Source of the DNA: Phycisphaerales bacterium
GTDB lineage: Bacteria; Planctomycetota; Phycisphaerae; Tepidisphaerales; Tepidisphaeraceae
Direction of reading: 5' to 3'
DNA length: 10,507 nt
Assembly: GCA_028288775.1 (NCBI GenBank)
Contig: JAQGHP010000556.1
Coordinates: 1-10,507 of the forward strand
Shown: positions 1 to 5,722 of the stretch, piece by piece
Position numbering within the stretch: the first letter of the stretch is position 1
How the letters are laid out: the number at the start of each line of letters is the position of its first letter
Notes under the pieces: generated by a model
Told to the model about the DNA's origin: nothing
Databases searched by the model: none
Seen by the model: the letters and a program-made list of their open reading frames with translations, nothing else
Made by a program: the position numbers and the translations under genes

Positions 1-5
1 ACCAG

Positions 6-111
6 TAGGTTCGGCTCCGCCGAACATTCCTGCGTGTCGAAGATATTCGCGACAGACAGTGATCTTCACTCTTGCGTCTTCGACAAGAAATGTTCGGCGG
101 AGCCGAACCTA
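6..111. repeat. Nested inverted repeat (REP-pair or MITE-like)
   Basis: The outer arms at 6-28 and 89-111 are perfect 23-base reverse complements. Each arm is itself a small hairpin: GTTCGGC/GCCGAAC around a 3-base loop, at 9-25 and 92-108. A second pair of arms, TGTCGAAGA at 35-43 and its complement at 77-85, lies inside, and AGTGA/TCACT at 58-62 and 66-70 forms the apex. The whole could fold as one long cruciform or RNA hairpin. The right arm contains the TAG stop of the minus-strand gene ending at 109. The form matches paired repetitive extragenic palindromes or a small non-autonomous element. It may also stabilise or end the transcript, but there is no T-run typical of an intrinsic terminator. 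Confidence 0.85.
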
Positions 112-2421
112 CGGGGCCAACTTCCACCGCACCAGCGCCAGCGCTATCAACGCCCCCCCGATCATCGCCAGCACCGGCGTAAGCGACACCGGCCGCTGCG
201 GCCATCGGAATTCGATCGGCCAAGTCTGCCGGAACGGGATGACCTGTCCGCCGGTCCTGCGGGCGAGTTTCTCCATCGCCTCGGCGTCATTCCCAATCGC
301 GTCGAACTCGGGCGCGTACCGGCCGGCGACCGCGATCCGATCAACCGTCTGCCCGCCCACCCGAACCGCGGCGAACGCCGGGCTGCGCGGGGCGGCGAGT
401 GAAAGCTCATACCGCCCCGGCCCGGTCTGCGGGAGTGCCATGCTCTTCGCGACTGTTGAAGATTCCGCTTCTTCGGAAAAATCCAGTTCGATCATTTCGT
501 CATTGAGATAGCGTGTGCCGTCGATGGCATCCACGGTCACGCGCAGGCGCGTACCGGTATCCCATGTGACGCGGTAGCGCGGGTCGCGGGGAGGGCGGCC
601 CGCCAACTGTGCGAGGGCTTCCGAAAGGGACACGCCCGGGTCAAATGCCAGCGCGAGCACGCGGCCTTCGCCGACGTTCCACCGCGCGCCGGCAACTACA
701 CGCTCCGATTCCTGCGCTGCTTCGGCCAACGGTGTTGCAGTGCTCTTTAACCAAGTGCGATTCCACGGAGACGCGGTCATGGGCTGCAACGACGCGAGGT
801 CGCCCAGGAAATGAATCGGGAGTGGGCCTCGTCCAAGCAGCTTCGGGCTCGCGGCACGCATGAGTTTTTGGATGGCGTCCGTCCATTTCTGTGGGTCGAG
901 CTGGCTGACGATCGTGCCGCCGGTGGCGCCGATGATGATCCGCAGAGCAGGAAGGCCGCTGCCTTCGCCGATGGCGAGTAGGTGGAGGTGGATGTTCTTC
1001 TTCTTCAGGGCCAGCGCCAGCCCGGCGGGGTCGTCGATTTGGGCATCCGCGTCCGTCATCAGTAGCAGTTGCTTGGGCAACGCGGGCTCGCTGCTTTCGG
1101 CGATTTCTTTGAGGACCTGATCGAGATTCGTCGGCCCGTGCGGGCCGGCCCCCGCGGGGGGAAGGGGCAGCCCGGCGGTCTGCTTCACGCTCTTTCCCGC
1201 TGACCACCACGTCAGCCGATCGGAGAAATTGCCCACGCTCAGCAGATCATCGGGCGGCAGGCGGGGGATCAATCTCACCAGCGCATCTGCGGCGTAGTGC
1301 CAGCGCGACGCACCGCCCTCGGCCTGCGCCATCGAACCGCTGCTGTCGGCGACAAGCATCCAATGTGTCGTCGGCTCCGGCGGCGTGGACGCCAGCGGCG
1401 ACAGCGCTTCCAGCGCGCTCCCCGCGTACCCGCCCGCGGCAAAGGCGTGGTCGCCGCCCAGGATCGCCAGCCCTCCGCCCAGGTCGCGCACGTACTGGCG
1501 CAGCCGCTGTTGCTGGAGCGTGCTCAAGTCGCCCGCGGCTACGTTCTCCAGCACGATCACGGACGGCGCGAGATACGCCGCGGCGTCTGTCGGCAATGCG
1601 CCCGGCGCGAACGTACGCCAACCTTCTCCCGGGCTTGTCGCGCCTACCCACCACCGCTCACTGTGCCCGGCGGGGGACGCAAAGGCGGTGAGCTGATCGT
1701 TCTCGGGCCACGGATCGCCAGGCGCGAGACGCGCGGAGACGGCCGCCGCGTGTGGGTCGATGCTCCGGGCCAGGACGAAATTGCCGGCGGGCGCGGTGGC
1801 GGGCGCGGCGCCGGAAATTCCATCGAGAATCAGTCGGCGTGGATTGCCCGTGTTGCGGACCGAGACGGCTACGTCGCGTCCGCGGACTTCGAGGGATGCA
1901 ATCGCGGCGTCGATCGGCGCATCGAGCGCAGGATCGGGCGCAATATATGTGGGCGATCCAGAGGCGGGGATCTCGAAGCGGCCGTCGCTGAACAGCAGCA
2001 CCGCCGACGTCCCGGCGGGCGGGTGGTAGATGGTCCGTTCCGCGGGCATGTCGGGCAGTGGATCGCCCGCCGGCGCATCCTGCGCAACGTCTTGTGCAAA
2101 GTAGTAGACGCGATGGGGCGTGGTGCCCAGCAGGGAGGCGATTCGTTTGTCCAGCGCGGCCCGGTTGCGGTATCCCGCGGTCCGCGTGCTGGGGGAGAGA
2201 TCGACCATGACCGCGACCTCACCCGCGCTCGGCCTCTGCCAGATGATGCCGCCCGCCGCCAGGCACAACAAAAGCGAACCTAACCCGCCGAGCCATACGG
2301 TCGCCCCCGGCAGGCCCGGGCGGCGCAGCACGAGGATCAGCCCGGCGACGGCAAGCCCGGCCAGCGCAATGGCAAGCATCGCGGGCGAGGCGAGGGAGAT
2401 TGGCAATGCCATGGCTGTCAT
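109..2421 (-). CDS. Membrane-anchored VWA / glutamine amidotransferase-like protein
   Basis: This encodes a 770-residue protein of the BatA-like/VWA group. Two membrane segments lie near the N-terminus (about residues 13-33 and 40-61) and one at the C-terminus (about 744-766), so the large middle part probably faces the periplasm. A first VWA-like region has a D-x-S-x-S motif (DLSPS, 74-78). Residues about 255-345 resemble a class I glutamine amidotransferase-like fold (LAILGGDHAF near 318) without a cysteine at the usual nucleophile site. A full VWA domain follows at about 350-520, with the metal-site motif DSSGS at 359-363, a threonine at 431 and a TDAD segment at 456-459. A beta-rich region precedes the last membrane helix. 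The role is unknown; such proteins probably bind other proteins through the metal site. The start is uncertain because no clear Shine-Dalgarno is seen; M4 is an alternative. It is divergent from hslV. Its TAG stop lies inside a repeat arm. Confidence 0.9.
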   Translation of the reverse strand: MTAMALPISLASPAMLAIALAGLAVAGLILVLRRPGLPGATVWLGGLGSLLLCLAAGGIIWQRPSAGEVAVMVDLSPSTRTAGYRNRAALDKRIASLLGTTPHRVYYFAQDVAQDAPAGDPLPDMPAERTIYHPPAGTSAVLLFSDGRFEIPASGSPTYIAPDPALDAPIDAAIASLEVRGRDVAVSVRNTGNPRRLILDGISGAAPATAPAGNFVLARSIDPHAAAVSARLAPGDPWPENDQLTAFASPAGHSERWWVGATSPGEGWRTFAPGALPTDAAAYLAPSVIVLENVAAGDLSTLQQQRLRQYVRDLGGGLAILGGDHAFAAGGYAGSALEALSPLASTPPEPTTHWMLVADSSGSMAQAEGGASRWHYAADALVRLIPRLPPDDLLSVGNFSDRLTWWSAGKSVKQTAGLPLPPAGAGPHGPTNLDQVLKEIAESSEPALPKQLLLMTDADAQIDDPAGLALALKKKNIHLHLLAIGEGSGLPALRIIIGATGGTIVSQLDPQKWTDAIQKLMRAASPKLLGRGPLPIHFLGDLASLQPMTASPWNRTWLKSTATPLAEAAQESERVVAGARWNVGEGRVLALAFDPGVSLSEALAQLAGRPPRDPRYRVTWDTGTRLRVTVDAIDGTRYLNDEMIELDFSEEAESSTVAKSMALPQTGPGRYELSLAAPRSPAFAAVRVGGQTVDRIAVAGRYAPEFDAIGNDAEAMEKLARRTGGQVIPFRQTWPIEFRWPQRPVSLTPVLAMIGGALIALALVRWKLAP

Positions 2422-2541
2422 ATGAGGTGCGGGAGCCCGATGAGGATGGTAATCGGCGGGGGAGATCGGCCGTGGGTCTGTGCAGTCCTTGCCCGCATGC
2501 GGCCGACTATTATGTAGTGGGTCCGTTCAAAAGGTCCGCTC

Positions 2542-2628
2542 GGTGCCACAGGTCGGCGTGTTCGCAGACCTATGCTTTTTTCGCGACTTGAGAAGCACAG
2601 GTCTCGGAGTACCGCGACCTGTGGCACC
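2542..2628. repeat. Long imperfect hairpin in the hslV upstream gap
   Basis: The outer arms GGTGCCACAGGTCG at 2542-2555 and CGACCTGTGGCACC at 2615-2628 are perfect 14-base reverse complements. Inside them a second pairing block, AGACCTATGCTT against AAGCACAGGTCT, continues the stem with one mismatch; the bases between the two blocks pair poorly. The motif ACAGGTC/AGACCT thus occurs four times in the element in alternating orientation. It resembles a palindromic extragenic repeat and differs in sequence from the element at 6-111. It lies about 100 bases before hslV and is not an obvious terminator. Confidence 0.8.
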
Positions 2629-2713
2629 CGTCCTTCCAAACTGACCCTCTACCGATCGTTGGCCATTTCCCTTTTCCGCCCCGGCGGGATACAAGGGCCG
2701 GCGGTCGCTTGCG

Positions 2714-2719
2714 AAAGGA
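2714..2719 (+). promoter_or_regulatory. Ribosome binding site of hslV
   Basis: AAAGGA ends nine bases before the ATG at 2729. It supports that start over the in-frame ATG two codons later, and therefore supports an eight-residue propeptide on HslV. Confidence 0.7.
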
Positions 2720-2728
2720 ATCTACCCC

Positions 2729-3268
2729 ATGGCGATGCGTGCGGCGAGGTCCACCACGATTCTCAGCGTCCGGCGCGACGGCCAGGTCGCCCTCGGCGGT
2801 GACGGGCAGGTGACGCTCGGCAACGTCGTCGCCAAACAGGACGCCGTCAAGATCCGAAGGATCGGCGGCGGCAAGGTCCTCACCGGCTTCGCCGGCTCCG
2901 CGGCGGACGCCTTCGCCCTTCTTGAGCGCTTCGAAAAGAAGCTCAGCGAGTTCCCCGACAACACCCGCCGGGCCGTCATCGAACTGGCCAAGGAATGGCG
3001 CACCGACCGTGTCCTCCGCCGCCTCGAAGCCATGCTTGCCGTGGTTGACAAGCAAGTCAGCCTAATCGTCAGCGGCGCGGGCGACGTCATCGAACCCACC
3101 GACGGCGTCATCGGCATCGGCAGCGGCGGGCCGTACGCGCTGTCGGCCGCTCGCGCGCTGCTCCAGCATTCCACGCTCGACGCGAAGGCGATCGCCGAGG
3201 CGTCGCTGAAGATCGCGGGGGAGCTGTGCATCTACACGAATACGAATATTCGGGTGGAGACGCTGTGA
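2729..3268 (+). CDS. hslV: ATP-dependent protease subunit HslV (ClpQ)
   Basis: HslV is the proteolytic core of the HslUV (ClpYQ) protease. It forms a double hexamer of N-terminal-nucleophile subunits related to the proteasome beta subunit and receives substrates unfolded by HslU in the cytoplasm. The protein has 179 residues. The motif S-TTILSVRR places the catalytic threonine at residue 9, leaving an eight-residue propeptide. Counting Thr9 as residue 1, Asp25, Lys41 and Ser132 fall at 17, 33 and 124, the expected active-site positions of the family. The ALGGDGQVTLG and IGIGSGG segments are typical. E. coli HslV needs only Met removal, so the propeptide here is slightly longer than in that model. 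The gene leads a plus-strand run, and the next start codon follows after 15 bases. Its codons are strongly GC-ending, unlike the next two genes. Confidence 0.97.
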   Translation: MAMRAARSTTILSVRRDGQVALGGDGQVTLGNVVAKQDAVKIRRIGGGKVLTGFAGSAADAFALLERFEKKLSEFPDNTRRAVIELAKEWRTDRVLRRLEAMLAVVDKQVSLIVSGAGDVIEPTDGVIGIGSGGPYALSAARALLQHSTLDAKAIAEASLKIAGELCIYTNTNIRVETL

Positions 3269-3283
3269 AGGGCGAAAATTGCC

Positions 3284-3928
3284 ATGTCACAACCGTTTGT
3301 CGTTCATCTGATCAACCCGCGGACGTACGCGCGAGTGATTGACTTTTTCTGCAAGAACGGCGGGATTTCCAAGGAGGGGCTTTCGGCGCTATTTCAGGAA
3401 TGCGGCAAATCGTTCGATGCGTTCGAAGAAAATTACGAGTACAAGGCGGACTATCTTCACGGTGACGAGCCGATCAGGGCTTTGTATTTGAATAACGCTC
3501 TCCTGGAATTAGTGCCCGAGCAGCGTGCCCAGTTTTTGCCGGCGTTCGTGAGGTCGCTGTGCATTGCCGCTTCGATTCTGCCACCACTGTCGCCATTGAG
3601 GCCGTTTGAGCTCTGGGGCCACTTCGACTTTGAGCCTCCGCCGCCATGCCAATTGGATGCCGGTGAGGGGGGATTCCAGGGAGGCTGGCGAGAAGGCCGC
3701 ATACGCGATTTCCAGATGGCAATGAGTGCGTTCCCCGACCAAGCGGGCTTGCGCGAGTACCGCCCCAGGAGCCTTTCGGTCCCTTTCCGATTACTGGGCG
3801 GCGTCGGTAAGGCCCGGAACGCGGCGGCGGCGCTGGCAATCGACGAGAATTGGGAACAGTGGACGGAGTTGCGCGGGTTGGTAGGACTGGCGGCGGAGCG
3901 TAACTGGTACTTGGGCGTCGAGGCATGA
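3284..3928 (+). CDS. Unrecognised 214-residue protein inserted between hslV and hslU
   Basis: I do not recognise this protein. It has 214 residues, no signal peptide and no convincing membrane helix; the stretch at about 88-102 is hydrophobic but short and proline-bounded. It is rich in aromatic residues, with four cysteines (23, 40, 93, 122) and a proline run at 118-121 next to WGHFDFE. The N-terminal 90 residues look helical. An AAGGG motif ends 11 bases before the ATG. The gene starts 15 bases after hslV and its stop overlaps the start region of the antitoxin-like gene, so all three are probably co-transcribed. Two sampled 60-base lines (3421-3540) are about 50% GC, against 67% and 73% for sampled hslV and hslU lines, which suggests a later arrival. 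It could be the partner, perhaps the toxin, of the downstream antitoxin-like protein; that rests on context only. Confidence 0.85.
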   Translation: MSQPFVVHLINPRTYARVIDFFCKNGGISKEGLSALFQECGKSFDAFEENYEYKADYLHGDEPIRALYLNNALLELVPEQRAQFLPAFVRSLCIAASILPPLSPLRPFELWGHFDFEPPPPCQLDAGEGGFQGGWREGRIRDFQMAMSAFPDQAGLREYRPRSLSVPFRLLGGVGKARNAAAALAIDENWEQWTELRGLVGLAAERNWYLGVEA

Positions 3929-3931
3929 GGG
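3928..3931 (+). promoter_or_regulatory. Ribosome binding site deciding the antitoxin start
   Basis: AGGG (part of TGAGGG, overlapping the upstream stop codon) lies eight bases before the ATG at 3940. The alternative ATG at 3925, which overlaps the upstream stop as ATGA, has only a GAGG one base away and thus no usable site. Confidence 0.6.
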
Positions 3932-3939
3932 TTCAACCT

Positions 3940-4251
3940 ATGATCCACACCGGAGAATACATCCTCGTGGACAGCGACGAGGCTCAAAGGGAGCTGCCTG
4001 TCCTGCTGCAGGCGGTGATGTCCGGCCGCCGGGTGCGTATTACACAAGACGGCAAGATAATTGCCGAGCTTCTGCCTGCATCACTAAACGATGAAGTTCG
4101 GCTGGAAAACCAACGGCGAGCCCGAGTACCGTTGGGCTCGAACCCATTACTGAAGGCGACATTTAATGGCGATCCGGTTCAGCTCACCACCGCCGAAGAC
4201 TGGCCCGAGGAACTCCGGGCAAACGTCGCGCCGACGAAACCGGCCGAGTAA
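3940..4251 (+). CDS. Phd/YefM-family antitoxin-like protein
   Basis: This 103-residue protein has the Phd/YefM (prevent-host-death) pattern: a short strand (GEYILV, 5-10), a helix EAQRELPVLLQAVMSG (14-29), then the turn and strands RRVRITQDGKIIAELLP (30-46) that form the dimeric DNA-binding fold in this family. The tail LLKATFNGDPVQLTTAEDWPEEL resembles the C-terminal toxin-binding segment found in antitoxins of PIN or RelE-type toxins. No such toxin follows: the 97 bases to hslU are non-coding. The gene before it is translationally linked. By family it would be a labile antitoxin and autorepressor; what it neutralises, if anything, is unknown. The start at 3940 is preferred because of its ribosome binding site; starting at 3925 adds MRVQP. 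Its GC is lower than in flanking hsl genes (about 53-57% in sampled lines) and it uses TTA, CTA and ATA codons. Confidence 0.85.
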   Translation: MIHTGEYILVDSDEAQRELPVLLQAVMSGRRVRITQDGKIIAELLPASLNDEVRLENQRRARVPLGSNPLLKATFNGDPVQLTTAEDWPEELRANVAPTKPAE

Positions 4252-4333
4252 TCCCCGCCGCAAAATTCTCGTGCCGGCTCGAGAAATATCCGTCCGGCAA
4301 TTGCGATGTACTGCGTAGTCGCGCGTTGTGCCC

Positions 4334-4339
4334 TACAAT
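4334..4339 (+). promoter_or_regulatory. Candidate -10 element just before hslU
   Basis: TACAAT, one mismatch from the -10 consensus, ends nine bases before the hslU ATG at 4349. The implied transcript would start at or within a few bases of the start codon, a leaderless arrangement. The -35 region at 17 bases (CTGCGT, 4311-4316) is poor. No Shine-Dalgarno precedes 4349, which fits a leaderless message. Confidence 0.4.
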
Positions 4340-4348
4340 TGCCTCCGC

Positions 4349-5683
4349 ATGAAGAATCTCACACCCAAGGAAATCGTCGCCGAGCTCGACCGGTACATCG
4401 TCGGCCAGGCGGATGGAAAGCGCGCCGTGGCGGTTGCGGTGCGCAACCGCTGGCGGCGGCAGCAGCTTCCTGAGCAGATGCGGCAGGATGTTTCACCCAA
4501 GAACATTCTCATGATCGGGCCGACCGGCGTGGGTAAAACTGAGATCGCCCGGCGGCTGGCGAGCCTCACCGGCGCGCCGTTTATTAAAGTCGAAGCGACC
4601 AAGTACACCGAAGTCGGGTATCACGGGCGTGATGTGGAATCGATGATCCGGGATCTCCTGGATTCTTCGATCGCGATGGTGCGGACGGAGATGACGGAGG
4701 ACGTGAAGGCACCCGCGGAACAACACGTGGAGGAGCGGCTGCTGGATTATCTGCTGCCGCGGGGGGAGTCGGGGCCGTCTTTCGATGATGAGGAGGGGAA
4801 GGCCCGCCGCCAGCGCACGCGCGACAAGATGCACGAGCAGCTTCGTGCGGGGGAGCTGGAAGACCGGATGATCGAGATCGCGACGGAGGAGAAGGCGAGC
4901 GTGGTGGGCGTGCTCGGGCAGGCGGGGATGGAGATGGACGTGGAGATGCAGAGCATGTTCGAGAAAATGCTCCCCAGCCGCCGGGAGACGCGCAAGCTTT
5001 CCGTGCGGGATGCGCGGAAGGTGCTCTTCTCCCAGGAGGCGGAGAAGCTGATCGACCGGGAGAAGATCCACCGCACGGCGATCGACCGGGTCGAGCAGTC
5101 GGGCATCGTGTTTCTCGACGAGATCGACAAGGTCGCCGGCCCCGAGAGCAAACAGGGGCCGGACGTGAGCCGCCAGGGCGTGCAGCGCGATTTGCTGCCG
5201 ATCGTGGAGGGGAGCACAGTCGTCACCAAGTACGGGCCGGTGAAGACGGACCATATCTTGTTCATTGCCGCGGGGGCGTTTCATTCGAGCAAGCCCAGTG
5301 ATTTGATGCCCGAATTGCAGGGTCGATTCCCGATCCGCGTCGAGTTGCAGGATCTGACGAAGGACGACTTTGTGCGCATCCTGCGCGAGCCGCAAAACGC
5401 GCTCACCAAGCAGCAGACCGCCCTGTTGGGCACCGAGGGCGTGGTGGTGGAGTTCAGCGAGGACGGGATCGACGCGATGGCACAGATGGCTTTCGACGTG
5501 AACCGCCGGAGCCAGAACATCGGCGCCCGGCGGCTCTACACGATCCTCGAGCGCGTCTTCGAGACGATCAGCTTCGAGGCGCCCGACATGCCCGAGAAGT
5601 TTGTGCGGATCACCGGCGATTTCGTGCGCGAACGGCTGGCGGATGTGGTGAAGGACGAGGACTTGAGCAAGTTCATCCTTTAA
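4349..5683 (+). CDS. hslU: ATP-dependent protease ATPase subunit HslU (ClpY)
   Basis: HslU is the AAA+ unfoldase that binds HslV, unfolds substrates and threads them into the proteolytic chamber. From the ATG at 4349 the protein has 444 residues, close to E. coli HslU (443), and begins MKNLTPKEIVAELD as the family does. An in-frame GTG at 4328 would add seven unsupported residues. Visible motifs are Walker A GPTGVGKT (57-64), the pore loop GYHG (90-93), a charged inserted I domain (about 110-240), Walker B IVFLDE (253-258), the arginine finger in GRFPIR (R326), sensor 2 GARRL near 394, and the C-terminal DLSKFIL that docks into HslV. The pore loop has His where GYVG is usual. It is 97 bases from the antitoxin-like gene and about 1.1 kb from hslV because of the inserted pair. 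It may be read through from hslV or from its own start-proximal promoter. Confidence 0.98.
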   Translation: MKNLTPKEIVAELDRYIVGQADGKRAVAVAVRNRWRRQQLPEQMRQDVSPKNILMIGPTGVGKTEIARRLASLTGAPFIKVEATKYTEVGYHGRDVESMIRDLLDSSIAMVRTEMTEDVKAPAEQHVEERLLDYLLPRGESGPSFDDEEGKARRQRTRDKMHEQLRAGELEDRMIEIATEEKASVVGVLGQAGMEMDVEMQSMFEKMLPSRRETRKLSVRDARKVLFSQEAEKLIDREKIHRTAIDRVEQSGIVFLDEIDKVAGPESKQGPDVSRQGVQRDLLPIVEGSTVVTKYGPVKTDHILFIAAGAFHSSKPSDLMPELQGRFPIRVELQDLTKDDFVRILREPQNALTKQQTALLGTEGVVVEFSEDGIDAMAQMAFDVNRRSQNIGARRLYTILERVFETISFEAPDMPEKFVRITGDFVRERLADVVKDEDLSKFIL

Positions 5684-5709
5684 GGGCGGTGCGGCCGGGC
5701 GCGTTGGGC

Positions 5710-5715
5710 TAGAAT
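5710..5715 (+). promoter_or_regulatory. Candidate -10 element before the histidine kinase
   Basis: TAGAAT, one mismatch from the -10 consensus, ends seven bases before the ATG at 5723, so transcription would begin at about the start codon. It overlaps the other in-frame ATG at 5714, which argues against that start. No good -35 was found at 16-18 bases. Confidence 0.4.
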
Positions 5716-5722
5716 GCGGCGC

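Larger units (their letters stand above)
2422..2728. promoter_or_regulatory. Divergent intergenic region between the VWA gene and hslV
   Basis: These 307 bases must hold promoters for both divergent genes. An AT-rich spot at 2507-2516 contains TATTAT on the plus strand and CATAAT on the minus strand, each one mismatch from the -10 consensus; neither has a good -35 at 16-18 bases. Closer to hslV, TACAAG at 2690-2695 is a weak -10 with TTCCCT at 2667-2672 seventeen bases upstream. These are only candidates. The middle part is taken up by a long hairpin, listed separately. I see no gene here. Confidence 0.35.

Noticed and set aside
1297..2283. 328-codon open frame on the plus strand opposite the VWA gene
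   Set aside because: It is Arg/Gly-rich without motifs and antisense to a gene with clear VWA and membrane segments.
3925..3927. ATGA overlap start for the antitoxin-like gene
   Set aside because: Possible, but its only ribosome binding site candidate is one base away, while the ATG at 3940 has one at eight bases and begins at the family's usual N-terminus.
4328..4348. GTG start extending HslU by seven residues
   Set aside because: The extension has no counterpart in the family and overlaps a -10-like element.
5136..5162. Perfect 8-base stem CCGGCCCC/GGGGCCGG with an 11-base loop
   Set aside because: It lies inside hslU just after Walker B, encodes conserved-region residues and has no T-run. 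It is likely chance in high-GC coding sequence.
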